Shown: positions 55,491-63,757 of the stretch, in pieces
How the letters are laid out: the number at the start of each line of letters is the position of its first letter
How positions within the stretch are numbered: the first letter of the stretch is position 1
Assembly (NCBI GenBank): GCA_958296195.1
Contig: OY282455.1
Span: forward strand, 2,728,001 to 2,792,000
Source of the DNA: an uncultured Pseudomonadales bacterium
GTDB lineage: Bacteria > Pseudomonadota > Gammaproteobacteria > Pseudomonadales > Azotimanducaceae
Reading direction: 5' to 3'
Length of the DNA stretch: 64,000 bases
Notes under the pieces: model-generated
Told to the model about the DNA's origin: nothing
Databases searched by the model: none
What the model saw: the letters and a program-made list of their open reading frames with translations, nothing else
Program-made: the position numbers and the translations under genes

Positions 55491-56267
55491 CTATGAAGGC
55501 GAGATAAAGGACTTCAACTGATTGGCGAGGCTGGTGCAGGCTGAGGAGCGCACACGGGCGATGATGGGAATGGGCACGATGACCGCCGGCATGTAGCTCA
55601 TGCCGGTGGCTTCGGAACTGATCTTGCCGGCGTTCGTGCCCGTATCGATGTCCCATACCGAAGCCTCGTAGGACGAGTCGTTCTCCCAGGACAGGAAGCC
55701 GAAGCAGCCGCCGCCGCCGGGGGTTACGGCGCAGGTCAGGGAGCCGCTGGAATCGGTGCGCTCGGTGGAGCCCTCTATCCACACCAGATACTTCAGGCGC
55801 ATCCGCTCTAGGCGTGCGGCCAAGGGCGGTTGCTTGATGATCTCCGGCAGGTCGGCGCTGTTGACGGGTGCGATGCGCGGTTCGAACCAGGGGAAGACGG
55901 CGTCGATGAACTGCTGTTCGTCAATGACGTTGATCCCTTCGGCCCCGCGGCTCATGCTGTCCCCCACGCAGGTGATGAAGTCCAGCTCCGTTTCGTCCGT
56001 GGTGGGTTGGCTGCGGCGACCGAGCACGACGATGGCGTCGCCGCCGGCCATCGCCGTGTCCGTCTCCCGAATCTCCTGCACCGTGGCGGTGACGCAGCCG
56101 CCTAGCAGAGTGCAAACGGCCAGAAGGAGCGCCAAGGCGGACAACGCGGGGTTGCTGGGCTGGTGGGTGGGGCTTGCATCGCCGCGCCGCAACCTGAATT
56201 CGACTTGGGGCGGGGCCGCCCTGCTGGCTGGGTGGCCCTTGCGCATTGTTGGTTGCTTTGGCTTCAT
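55491..56267 (-). CDS. uncharacterised lipoprotein, last gene of the VWA/ExbB-like operon
   Basis: A 258-residue protein with a delayed signal sequence and lipobox Leu-Leu-Gly-Gly-Cys (Cys58). The mature part has Gly-Asp-Ala-Ile-Val-Val-Leu-Gly, a predicted beta-rich core, Leu-Lys-Tyr-Leu-Val-Trp-Ile-Glu-Gly, two Cys in a Gly-rich loop (Val-Thr-Pro-Gly-Gly-Gly-Gly-Cys), and Tyr-Glu-Ala-Ser-Val-Trp-Asp. I do not recognise the family. The residue after Cys is Val, which favours sorting to the outer membrane. Its ATG overlaps the stop of the gene before it (ATGA), so it is translated with the operon. Confidence 0.75.
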   Translation of the reverse strand: MKPKQPTMRKGHPASRAAPPQVEFRLRRGDASPTHQPSNPALSALALLLAVCTLLGGCVTATVQEIRETDTAMAGGDAIVVLGRRSQPTTDETELDFITCVGDSMSRGAEGINVIDEQQFIDAVFPWFEPRIAPVNSADLPEIIKQPPLAARLERMRLKYLVWIEGSTERTDSSGSLTCAVTPGGGGCFGFLSWENDSSYEASVWDIDTGTNAGKISSEATGMSYMPAVIVPIPIIARVRSSACTSLANQLKSFISPS

Positions 56268-56947
56268 GCCGGCGCTCCTAGTTCCTTCGCCAACCAAGCC
56301 TGCACCGCCGGCACGGTGGCGAACTGCTGGGTGAAGAAGGCCATGGCGTCTCGGCAGGCGGCCATAGCCGCATCCTGCAGGGCGCTGCCGGTGCCGGCGT
56401 GGTTTTGTTTGTGCGCCTTGCCGTAGGCGGTCAACTCCCAATCGCCAAGTTCAGCGCCTTGGTTGTCATGCAGCTTGAAGCGGTAGCGAAGCCAGACCTC
56501 GTAGTAGTCCGAGCGGCTTTGCTCGGGGGTGGCGAACTGCACCTCCTCAATGGACGGCGCCAGCACGCCGGCGACGTCTCGATGCCGTGCTGCCACTTGC
56601 TTGACAAGCCGGTGGCCCACGAACATGCCGTCCAGCAGGTTGGCGAACATGGACGGCTGTGCGGAACCGAGTTCAATCTCCCAGTCCCCCCGTTTCTCCA
56701 AGGACTCCCGATGGGTGTAGGCGAGCAGCGCTTCATCAAGGTAGAGGCCGATCGGCAAGGGAACCTTTTCCACCAAGGGCACGGGAAACTGCGTAGGCAC
56801 CGCCACCTTGGCTCCGGCGCAACCCACCAACAGGGTCACAATCGATAGCAGCAGGGATGCCTGGGCAACTTTGACGCCATTCCGCCTTGCGGCGCAGTTG
56901 GCGAACCCTCGGAAAACGGTCGGCGATTGGTTGATGGCAAAAGGCAT
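56264..56947 (-). CDS. uncharacterised lipoprotein of the VWA/ExbB-like operon
   Basis: A 227-residue protein with lipobox Leu-Leu-Val-Gly-Cys (Cys43), followed by Ala-Gly, so outer-membrane sorting is expected. It contains Pro-Leu-Pro-Ile-Gly-Leu-Tyr-Leu-Asp-Glu-Ala-Leu and a pattern of alternating strands (Val-Trp-Leu-Arg-Tyr-Arg-Phe-Lys-Leu), the kind seen in small envelope-assembly lipoproteins, then a helix with many Ala near the C-terminus. Family not recognised. ATG 56947 was chosen; a TTG 15 bp upstream is possible. It lies 43 bp after the first VWA gene. Confidence 0.75.
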   Translation of the reverse strand: MPFAINQSPTVFRGFANCAARRNGVKVAQASLLLSIVTLLVGCAGAKVAVPTQFPVPLVEKVPLPIGLYLDEALLAYTHRESLEKRGDWEIELGSAQPSMFANLLDGMFVGHRLVKQVAARHRDVAGVLAPSIEEVQFATPEQSRSDYYEVWLRYRFKLHDNQGAELGDWELTAYGKAHKQNHAGTGSALQDAAMAACRDAMAFFTQQFATVPAVQAWLAKELGAPA

Positions 56948-56989
56948 TTCTTTGCGGGACAAACAGGCTGCTGCGACGTGCCGCCTAGA

Positions 56990-57982
56990 TTACTGGAATT
57001 CAGACAGACCTACAAAGGTGCCCTCGTTGCGGTGCGCCAACTCCCGCATCAGGGCGGCGAAGCGGTAGATGCGGGCGTTGGGCCGCTGCAAATGCACCGG
57101 GAAGCCCACGGCGTTGATGCGCACCCGCCGCCGCCCGCTCTCGTCGGCGACGTTGATGCGGTCCACGGCATCGACCACCTCCTCTATGGAGCCACCGCTG
57201 TAGTCATCACCGAACACATAGATGCCGATGCGCTTGTCCGGCGCGTAGAAGGTGTCGATGGCGGCCTGAATGCCCTCCACCGGGCTGGAGTTGCTGAATG
57301 GGCTCCAACTGCGCAGGGTGTTGATGATGGATTGCCGACGGGCCGGCGTGTCGGGAATCCACTGGCCGCGGTAGCCTGAGAACATGTACTCGCCCATGTC
57401 GTTCATCACTTGGATGCCCTTGACGGTGGGATAGACGTCCAGAGTCTCCTGCACCTTGCGCAGCACTTGCGGCCAAGCGCCGTTGAACATGCTGCCGGAG
57501 GTGTCGATGACGAAGATGATGTACTCGCTATCAACGGCGATGCCGCCGACGAGGTCGCTTTGGCGGCGGAAGTCCAAGCCCAGCAGACGCTCCATTTCGT
57601 CGGTGAGGGTTTGGCGGGCGGCGGCGAGCTTCAGGGTCTGTCGGCGCATTTCGTCATTCATTTCAGTGGTGGCGTTGAATTGGCCAAGGATGCGGGTCAA
57701 CTCCTTGCGCATGGCGGCCAGCGCGAGCAGGTTTTTGTCCAACTGGGCGGCGGCTTGCTCCACCTGCCGACGCAGCTCCCGGATCTGGCCTTGAATGTCG
57801 TGCAGGGCTTGCTCCCGGCTGGCGACCTGCCCCTCCAAGCTGACCGAGGATTTCTCCAGCAGCACCGGCGCCACTGTTTTGGTGATGAGCAGCAACAGGA
57901 TGATGGCGCCGAAGCCGCAGCAGATCACGTCCAGGAAGGAGACGCTGAACTCCTCCATCGGCCGACGCCCGCGAATGCTCAT
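56990..57982 (-). CDS. VWA protein with ExbD-like N-terminal helix (VWA-1)
   Basis: A 330-residue protein. N-terminal basic Arg-Gly-Arg-Arg-Pro, then Phe-Ser-Val-Ser-Phe-Leu-Asp-Val-Ile-Cys-Cys-Gly-Phe-Gly-Ala and one TM helix (about 13-36), a coiled coil (50-130) and a von Willebrand factor A domain with MIDAS Asp160-Thr-Ser-Gly-Ser164. The Phe-Leu-Asp-Val before the helix parallels Phe-Ile-Asp-Val in ExbD, where the Asp is needed for proton flow. By ExbD topology the VWA domain faces the periplasm. It is a paralogue of the gene upstream, 13 bp away. Confidence 0.85.
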   Translation of the reverse strand: MSIRGRRPMEEFSVSFLDVICCGFGAIILLLLITKTVAPVLLEKSSVSLEGQVASREQALHDIQGQIRELRRQVEQAAAQLDKNLLALAAMRKELTRILGQFNATTEMNDEMRRQTLKLAAARQTLTDEMERLLGLDFRRQSDLVGGIAVDSEYIIFVIDTSGSMFNGAWPQVLRKVQETLDVYPTVKGIQVMNDMGEYMFSGYRGQWIPDTPARRQSIINTLRSWSPFSNSSPVEGIQAAIDTFYAPDKRIGIYVFGDDYSGGSIEEVVDAVDRINVADESGRRRVRINAVGFPVHLQRPNARIYRFAALMRELAHRNEGTFVGLSEFQ

Positions 57983-57995
57983 GGCAAGCGCTCCA

Positions 57996-59090
57996 CTAGG
58001 GCCAGTCCTTGGAGGGCGCCATGTAGGCGCCGCCGCTGGTGCGGGCTAGGTTCCAGAAGGCGGCGGAGGCCAAGGGGTCCCCCTCCATCGGCATCAGGAT
58101 GACGTTGATCGGCACCTGCGGAGGCAGTTGGCGCAGCGCCTCGCGGAACAGGTTGAGCCGATCGGCGCCGGAAATGGTCGCCCGCCGCGGTTTTCTGGCG
58201 CCTTGGGTGGGCAGGGAGTCGGTCACCAAATAGACGTTGTCCGGCAAGGGATTCAAGGTGCTCAGCTTAGCGGCTAGGCGCTCCAGGCTGGTGCCGCCGG
58301 TCGGGATCATGGCGCTAAGGCGGTCGATGGCCGCCGATAGCGCCCGTCCATCGCCCAAGGGCGCCCATTGGTCTTCGCTGTCCGGCACCAAGGACCGCGC
58401 CTCTTCGTTGAAGGCGAACAATTGGAAGTCCGCATCCAGGGGCAGTTGCGCGGCCAGCCACTCCGCCGTGCGCACCGCCCGCCGCCACTTGGGGGCGTTG
58501 CGCCGGCGCTCTTCCGGCATGTTGCGGCGGCGCAGCACGTTGACGATGGTTTCGTCGAGCATGCTGGCGGACACGTCAATCGCGATGAGAATGTTGCGCC
58601 CGCCCACCTTGAGACCCGTGAGGTACTGCCGGTCCCCCTCACCGACGAAGGCCCGCGCCTTGCCGCCTTCGTTGGCCTTCTCCATTTGGCGCAGCCGTTG
58701 CACCTCCTCCTCGCGGGACTCGACGTCGCTGCTGAGCTTCTCCAAGGAGGTGCGCTCCGCGGAGGAATCCGCACTCAGTTCGTCCAGCGCCTCGCGGGAC
58801 TGGCTCAGATCGGCCTCCACGCTCACTAGCTGGCGTTGCGATGCGCTCAGCCGTTGCGCCAGAGTCTCCAGGCGCTCCTTCCATTCAAACAAGTCCTTCT
58901 CGCCCGTCTGCACCTGATAGTCGAGCAGGCGGACTTCGGCTAGCTGATCCCGATTGACGACCTTGGCGTTCTCCTCGGTTGCATGGTTGATGATGAGGAA
59001 GATCAGCACGACCGCCCCGAAGCCGCACGACATGACGTCCAGAAACGCCATGGAGAAGACGCTGGGCCGCCGCCCGCGACGGCGCGTCAA
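57996..59090 (-). CDS. VWA protein with ExbD-like N-terminal helix (VWA-2)
   Basis: A 364-residue paralogue of VWA-1: Arg-Arg-Arg-Gly-Arg-Arg-Pro, then Phe-Ser-Met-Ala-Phe-Leu-Asp-Val-Met-Ser-Cys-Gly-Phe-Gly-Ala and a TM helix, a coiled coil with heptads (45-140), and a VWA domain with MIDAS Asp172-Val-Ser-Ala-Ser176, Thr in Thr-Gly-Gly-Thr-Ser and Asp in Val-Thr-Asp-Ser. The start is TTG 59090, which overlaps the stop of the actin-like gene as TTGA; the N-terminus then matches VWA-1, supporting it. The two probably form a hetero-oligomer around the ExbB-like channel. Confidence 0.85.
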   Translation of the reverse strand: MTRRRGRRPSVFSMAFLDVMSCGFGAVVLIFLIINHATEENAKVVNRDQLAEVRLLDYQVQTGEKDLFEWKERLETLAQRLSASQRQLVSVEADLSQSREALDELSADSSAERTSLEKLSSDVESREEEVQRLRQMEKANEGGKARAFVGEGDRQYLTGLKVGGRNILIAIDVSASMLDETIVNVLRRRNMPEERRRNAPKWRRAVRTAEWLAAQLPLDADFQLFAFNEEARSLVPDSEDQWAPLGDGRALSAAIDRLSAMIPTGGTSLERLAAKLSTLNPLPDNVYLVTDSLPTQGARKPRRATISGADRLNLFREALRQLPPQVPINVILMPMEGDPLASAAFWNLARTSGGAYMAPSKDWP

Positions 59091-60220
59091 GGGCCGTCCT
59101 CCACGACGATGAGTTGGAAGCGCCGCCCGTCCTTTTCGTGTACTTCACCCACGCGCCCCCCTTCCGGCAAGCCGAAGGGGTTGCCGGGCAGGGGCCAGGC
59201 CCGCTGGCCGTGCAGCGCATGGGTGGCCGCCTGCGGGCTTGCTTGAGGGGATGGCGCGGCGGCTTTTTGGGGCAATGCCGCAACCAGCTTCAACTCGCTC
59301 AGGGCGTCTGCGTGCTGGGCGGCGGCGCGGCTTAAGGCGTCCTCCGGCAGAGCCTCCGGGCGCAGGCCGAGGCTGCTCAACGCCGCCATCAGGCCTGGCA
59401 GAGCGGCGCTGCGCGGCGCCACCAGCAACTGGGCGTCGTGGGGAACTTTCTCGGCCGCCGGGGCTAGGCGTTGGGCCAGCTTGTCCTGCAGGGCGGCGCG
59501 GCTGAGCTGAGTGCGCCGCACGGTGCCCCGATATTGGATTTCCAAGGCCAGATCGGCTTGGCCGTCGCTTCGGCACCAGGTGTGCAGTTGGTCATAGAGT
59601 TGCTGCTCGGTGTCGGCGGCGTGCAGGGGATCGAAGCGCAGGTCCTGCACGAAGCGGTCCGCCGCCAAGTTGGCCCAACCGTCCAGGCAGGAGTTGAGGC
59701 CGGCGCTGGTCAGGGGTTCAACCGCGCCGCGGCTCAAGTTTTCGCCGTCGCGAAGCTCGGTGAGGCAGCAGTGCGTGGCATGCAGGTCCAGAAGCCAGGT
59801 GGGTGGTCTAAGCGCCGCGGCGCTGGCCAGCAACAGGGCTGCATCCACGAAGGCGCGAATCTCCAGGCCGGCTTCGTTGGCGATGCCGAGCAGAACGCCG
59901 AGTTGCTCCCTAGCCAGAAATCCCGAAACGGCGACGATGGCCGGCTGCTCCGCCAGATCCCTTAGTTCCAGCAGGTGCCGATAGACCAGGTCCGCATGGT
60001 TGGCCACCTGCCGCCCGGGATTCGGCAGCGGGTCCGCATTCAGCCGCGCCAGATATTGTTGATTCGCCTTCTGTGGATGCCGGCGGGCGCTCTTAAGGGC
60101 TGCGTCGCCGAACGCCAAGGCGTCGCCGTCGAGATAGGCGATGGCCGGTTGTTGATAAAGGATGCGACCGTCTTGGTGAAGGCTGAGCGCCGCGTCGTTG
60201 ATCTCAAGCACCAAGGGCAT
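59087..60220 (-). CDS. divergent actin/Hsp70-fold protein
   Basis: A 377-residue protein whose layout fits the ASKHA fold: a first strand pair (Val-Leu-Glu-Ile-Asn-Asp), Ala-Phe-Gly-Asp-Ala-Ala-Leu-Lys-Ser-Ala-Arg-Arg as in Hsp70-like proteins, Val-Ala-Val-Ser-Gly-Phe, and a second phosphate region Leu-Leu-Asp-Leu-His-Ala-Thr near 143. The Gly residues of the usual Asp-x-Gly phosphate loops are replaced, so ATP hydrolysis may be weak or lost. The C-terminal 60 residues are Ala/Pro-rich and then strand-like. No TM helix; cytoplasmic. It is coupled to VWA-2 through TTGA. GspL-like divergent members are an alternative reading. Confidence 0.6.
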   Translation of the reverse strand: MPLVLEINDAALSLHQDGRILYQQPAIAYLDGDALAFGDAALKSARRHPQKANQQYLARLNADPLPNPGRQVANHADLVYRHLLELRDLAEQPAIVAVSGFLAREQLGVLLGIANEAGLEIRAFVDAALLLASAAALRPPTWLLDLHATHCCLTELRDGENLSRGAVEPLTSAGLNSCLDGWANLAADRFVQDLRFDPLHAADTEQQLYDQLHTWCRSDGQADLALEIQYRGTVRRTQLSRAALQDKLAQRLAPAAEKVPHDAQLLVAPRSAALPGLMAALSSLGLRPEALPEDALSRAAAQHADALSELKLVAALPQKAAAPSPQASPQAATHALHGQRAWPLPGNPFGLPEGGRVGEVHEKDGRRFQLIVVEDGP

Positions 60221-60316
60221 GGCTAGGTCCGGCGTTTGGGGCAGCGGTGAATGTGGGCGACGTTTAGCTGCCGGCGGCAGGCCAAGCAGCGGCGCCGTTG
60301 GGTTTGGGCAAGTACG

Positions 60317-61120
60317 TCATTGGCCGCGCACCTGCAAGTGGCTCATTAGGCGCTGGTCGCAATAGGTTTGCACGTCCAGCGCCAAGCGCTCCTGAATGAG
60401 CTGCAGTTGATGCATCAGGAACATGATGACGATGCTGATGACCAAGGCGATGAAGGTGGAGTTGAAGGCCACGCCAAGGTTGGCCGTGACGCCGGCGATG
60501 TCTCCCTCCACGGCCTTGTAGGCTTGGCCCAGGGCTTGGCTAATGCCCCGCACTGTGCCGATGAAACCTATGCTGGGAATCGCCCAGGCGATGTAGCGGA
60601 CCATGGCCAGTTCGCTGTCAAGCCGGTCCGATTCGGTGTCGCAGACCGCCTTGACGGCCACCGCAACGTCCTGCACGTTGCGGGTGGAGGCGAAGCGCTG
60701 CAAGGCGGACAGCAGCGCTCTCGGCAGCAGCCGTTCGCGCACGGTCGCCGGCAGCGCCTGAATGGGGCGGGCGTATTCCCGGGCGTCCTCCGGCAGTATG
60801 CTCAGGCCGTCCGCCACCTTGATGATGTCTTCGGCGAAGAGGCGGCGTTCGCGCAGGGCGCTGCGGCCCTTGTAGCCCATGATCGCCACGGCCCAGAGCA
60901 TCAGCACGAAGCAGGATTCCTGCTCGAAGTCCTTGAGCATGACGTAGATGGACTGCTGTTCGTCAACGCGCTCGCCGGCCGCCGCCTGTTCCGCCCGCAG
61001 TTCAATAACCGCTTGGGCGTTGGGGCGCACGACGGTGATGTAGAGCAAATGCACGACGATGAGCGCCAGCACCAGGGCGGCTATTTGGTAGATCAGCTCC
61101 GTGGGCAGTTGGCGCTTCAT
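60317..61120 (-). CDS. MotA/TolQ/ExbB-family proton channel protein
   Basis: A 267-residue membrane protein with TM helices at about 8-30, 66-82, 172-196 and 212-238. The family motif reads Ile-Pro-Ser-Ile-Gly-Phe-Ile-Gly-Thr-Val-Arg-Gly (181-192), with the final helix Asn-Leu-Gly-Val-Ala-Phe-Asn-Ser-Thr-Phe-Ile-Ala-Leu, matching the TolQ/ExbB pore helices that surround the stator Asp. The large cytoplasmic loop (85-170) is in place. In known systems the partner is ExbD, TolR or MotB; no such gene is here, but the two VWA proteins carry an ExbD-like helix. ATG 61120 overlaps the stop before it (ATGA). Confidence 0.9.
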   Translation of the reverse strand: MKRQLPTELIYQIAALVLALIVVHLLYITVVRPNAQAVIELRAEQAAAGERVDEQQSIYVMLKDFEQESCFVLMLWAVAIMGYKGRSALRERRLFAEDIIKVADGLSILPEDAREYARPIQALPATVRERLLPRALLSALQRFASTRNVQDVAVAVKAVCDTESDRLDSELAMVRYIAWAIPSIGFIGTVRGISQALGQAYKAVEGDIAGVTANLGVAFNSTFIALVISIVIMFLMHQLQLIQERLALDVQTYCDQRLMSHLQVRGQ

Positions 61121-61410
61121 ATGTCCACCGGGAAGGGTACGGCGAAGTCTTCGGAGATCTCTTCGGAGGGCAGGAAAACCTCTTGCTGCGGCCCTTCGTC
61201 CCCGGAAGCCTCGCGGTCTTCAGCTTGGTTGGCGCGGTGGTTTTGCTCCTGCGCTGTGGGGTTCTCCGCCGGCGAATTCGCCATCATCGGCTGAACTTCG
61301 GCGTTGAGGGCGACAGCAAAAAAGGCGAGGCTGCAATGCAGCAAAGCGGCAGTGGCCCAGCGCCGGCCTAAGCCCGAACGGGGGCGGGTGCGCAGCCTTG
61401 GGCGAGCCAT
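61117..61410 (-). CDS. small one-TM protein of the VWA/ExbB-like operon
   Basis: A 97-residue protein: basic N-terminus, one TM helix (about 20-37, Ala-Ala-Leu-Leu-His-Cys-Ser-Leu-Ala-Phe-Phe-Ala-Val-Ala-Leu), then an acidic, Gln/Glu-rich tail ending in Val-Pro-Phe-Pro-Val-Asp-Ile. Family unknown. Its stop overlaps the ExbB-like start (ATGA). The frame is open upstream and an ATG at 61557 would add 49 residues of basic, low-complexity sequence; ATG 61410 looks better because the TM helix is then near the N-terminus. Confidence 0.55.
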   Translation of the reverse strand: MARPRLRTRPRSGLGRRWATAALLHCSLAFFAVALNAEVQPMMANSPAENPTAQEQNHRANQAEDREASGDEGPQQEVFLPSEEISEDFAVPFPVDI

Positions 61411-61711
61411 TCCCGAGTCACGCGGCCGGCGCAGCAAAGTATTCAACCAGTCCGACCCGCTGTGGCCAAAATCGTTCCGGAATGCCGCGGTCCGCCCGTA
61501 GGCGCCGCCTTTGGCGGTTTTGGCGCCGAGTGGTTTGTCGTTGGGTCCTCTGTGCATTACACCGTTGCCCGAGTGCTTGGATGCGGATGGCGTTTGCCAA
61601 CAGCATAACGCCTTGTTTATTTGCAGCCCATGTTTCCTGTTTGCGCAAGCTGGGGCGTTTCGACCGCCGCGCAGCCTAATTGCCCTTTGCGCAACAACTG
61701 GGCCGCGAGTT
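61411..61711. other. gap inside the operon, no separate gene
   Basis: These 301 bp between the SUMF1 gene and the small TM gene are the only sizeable gap in the operon. They hold a short hairpin, CCGCC-TTT-GGCGG at 61505-61517, and an open frame continuous with the small TM gene. An internal promoter is possible but I cannot point to good boxes. Confidence 0.4.
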
Positions 61712-63757
61712 TCACGGTGCCGCCTCCGCAAAGCGGGCGATTCTAAAGCCCAGATCCGGCCGGCCGTCGATGCCGTAGTCGCGGAATGACAGTCTAAGGT
61801 CGGTAATGGTGCCATGCATCCAGCTGGAGCCGCGCATGACATGATACTCCCCTGCCGCTGGTCCCATGGGGCCAGCGCCTTCCGGCACCGGGTGCTGATA
61901 GTAGTCGTTGACCCACTCCGCCGCGTTGCCGCCCAAGTCGAAGAGCCCCTTGGCGTTGGCGGCGAACGTGCCCACCGGCGCCGCCACTGCGTAATTGTCG
62001 TTGTAGCCGAAGATGATCCGCCCGACCAAGTGCCCGGCGGAGCGGTCCGCGTAGTTGCCGTGGCGGTCGGGTGGCGGCAGGGCGTCGCCCCAAGGAAAGC
62101 GCAGCAGCGTCGTCACGCCGTCTTGGGTGCGGGCCGCCCAAGCCCACTCCGCCTCCGTCGGCAGCCGATAGCCGGTGGCCTGGGGGTTGAAGCCGGTCGC
62201 CTTGCCGAACTCCTCAGTGTAGAACAGGGGCATGTTTTCTTGGCGGGACAGCCAGTTGCAGTAGAGCGCGGCGTCGTGCCAGCTTAGGGCTACGGCGGGC
62301 TGGTCGTCCTTGTTCAGGGGCTGGTCCTCGTAGGATCCGGAGTCGTGGCCGCTGGCGAAGGCCCTGAATTCGGCGTTGGTGACCTCCTTGACGGCGAGGT
62401 AGAACAGCCGTTGCAGCGCCACTTCGCGCAGGGTTTCGTTGGCCCGTCGGCCGGCTTCCCTTCTTGAGGCGCCTAGGGTGATGGGGCTGGGCTGCATCAA
62501 CCTCAACACCTGGCCTTGGGTGGTGGCGATTTCCGGGCGCAGCGCCGCCAGCCGGGCCTCCTCCAGAGTCAGCAGGCTGACCTGCACCTCCAAGGTAAGC
62601 CCTGGCCGCGGGATGACTTTGGTGCGGTGGTCAGCGTAGCCCGGTGCGGTGATTTTCAAGTCGTGGGGGCGGGCCGGCAGTTTCAAGATTTGGTTGGCCG
62701 GCCCGGCCGGACGTCCGTCCACATGCAGTTCGGCCGTGGCTGGGGAGGCTTGCACCGAAACCGACCCGACCAGTTGCTTGAGTTCCAGGGACAGCGTTCG
62801 CGTTTCGCCGGCTCGAAGGTTTAGGCTCGCCTCCCGTGCCGTAAAGCCGGCTTTGAAGGCCCGTACGCGATAGGCGCGGCCGGAGCGTAGTTCCGCCCGC
62901 AGCGGTGACTCGCCCTGATATTGGCCGTTGATGGTCACGCCGGCGCCGGCCGGTCGAGTGCTTACGCTCAACCGGGCGTCGGCCTGCCGGAGCTTGATGA
63001 GGGCGGGTGTACGCCGCTCTTGGGCGGCAACCAAAATGCGCTGGCGACGGGTCTGATGGCCGTCGAGCAGCAGGGCCACCTCGTGCTCCCCAGCTAGGAT
63101 CTCCACCGTCGCCGGGGTGCGTCGGCCAGTGTCCTCCCCATCGACCAGAATGCGGGCGCCGGGCGGCTCGGTGACGTAATGTACTGCGCCCCAATTGGGC
63201 GCCAATTCGACCCTGACCCGCTCCGGCTGCTGTCGTCCGGCAACTGTCACGGACAGCTCTTTTGCTTGATGGCGCGGATGGGTGAAGCGCAAGCGCCGCT
63301 TCCCAGCCGGCACGGGAATGTCCGCCAAGGGGGTTGTGCCGATGGCCTTGCCGGCGATGCTCACCGAGGCGCCGGTGGGCGTGGAGTGGAAGCTCAGCAG
63401 GCCAGGCAGTGGAGTGAACTCGAAGGCGAAGGCTTGGTTCCGTTCGGGGCCGACCTGCAGCATTTCGTCCAGCGGATGGTGGCCGGCGAGTTCGGCCCGC
63501 ACCCGATAGGCTTGGCGCAGCAGCAGGTGAACGCCGCCGAAGGCGAGGGCGGGGCCACCGGACAGCTCCACCTGTTCGGCCGGCGGCGAAAACGCCAACT
63601 CCACCGAGCGGGCGGTGAACAAGAAGATCAGCAAGGCGGCGGCGGCCAGCGCGACCGCCCCTAGGGCAGCCGGCAACGGCGCGATCCTGAAGCGCCTTGG
63701 CGCCGCTGCGTCCGGCGGCCGGTAGCGGACGGGTTCGATCACCGGACCGTCGGTCAT
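61712..63757 (-). CDS. PEGA-repeat and SUMF1-domain membrane protein
   Basis: A 681-residue protein with one TM helix (about 28-50), four PEGA-type beta domains (about 120-187, 191-257, 261-328 and 330-397; each with Ser-x-Pro-x-Gly-Ala-x-Val-x-Ile/Val-x-Gly and a later Gly-x-His/Tyr-x-Val/Leu) and a C-terminal SUMF1/formylglycine-enzyme-like domain (417-681) with Val-Thr-Asn-Ala-Glu-Phe, Tyr-Arg-Leu-Pro-Thr-Glu-Ala-Glu-Trp-Ala-Trp, Gly-Asn-Ala-Ala-Glu-Trp-Val and Arg-Gly-Ser-Ser-Trp. The Cys pair of active formylglycine enzymes is not there, so the domain is likely binding or structural. PEGA domains bind cell-wall or glycan surfaces. ATGA overlap with the gene before. Confidence 0.88.
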   Translation of the reverse strand: MTDGPVIEPVRYRPPDAAAPRRFRIAPLPAALGAVALAAAALLIFLFTARSVELAFSPPAEQVELSGGPALAFGGVHLLLRQAYRVRAELAGHHPLDEMLQVGPERNQAFAFEFTPLPGLLSFHSTPTGASVSIAGKAIGTTPLADIPVPAGKRRLRFTHPRHQAKELSVTVAGRQQPERVRVELAPNWGAVHYVTEPPGARILVDGEDTGRRTPATVEILAGEHEVALLLDGHQTRRQRILVAAQERRTPALIKLRQADARLSVSTRPAGAGVTINGQYQGESPLRAELRSGRAYRVRAFKAGFTAREASLNLRAGETRTLSLELKQLVGSVSVQASPATAELHVDGRPAGPANQILKLPARPHDLKITAPGYADHRTKVIPRPGLTLEVQVSLLTLEEARLAALRPEIATTQGQVLRLMQPSPITLGASRREAGRRANETLREVALQRLFYLAVKEVTNAEFRAFASGHDSGSYEDQPLNKDDQPAVALSWHDAALYCNWLSRQENMPLFYTEEFGKATGFNPQATGYRLPTEAEWAWAARTQDGVTTLLRFPWGDALPPPDRHGNYADRSAGHLVGRIIFGYNDNYAVAAPVGTFAANAKGLFDLGGNAAEWVNDYYQHPVPEGAGPMGPAAGEYHVMRGSSWMHGTITDLRLSFRDYGIDGRPDLGFRIARFAEAAP

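Noticed and set aside
60317-61120. Reading the ExbB-like gene as part of a TonB-ExbBD energiser for the nearby receptors
   Set aside because: No TonB or normal ExbD is in the operon; coupling is to VWA and PEGA genes on the strand opposite to the receptors.
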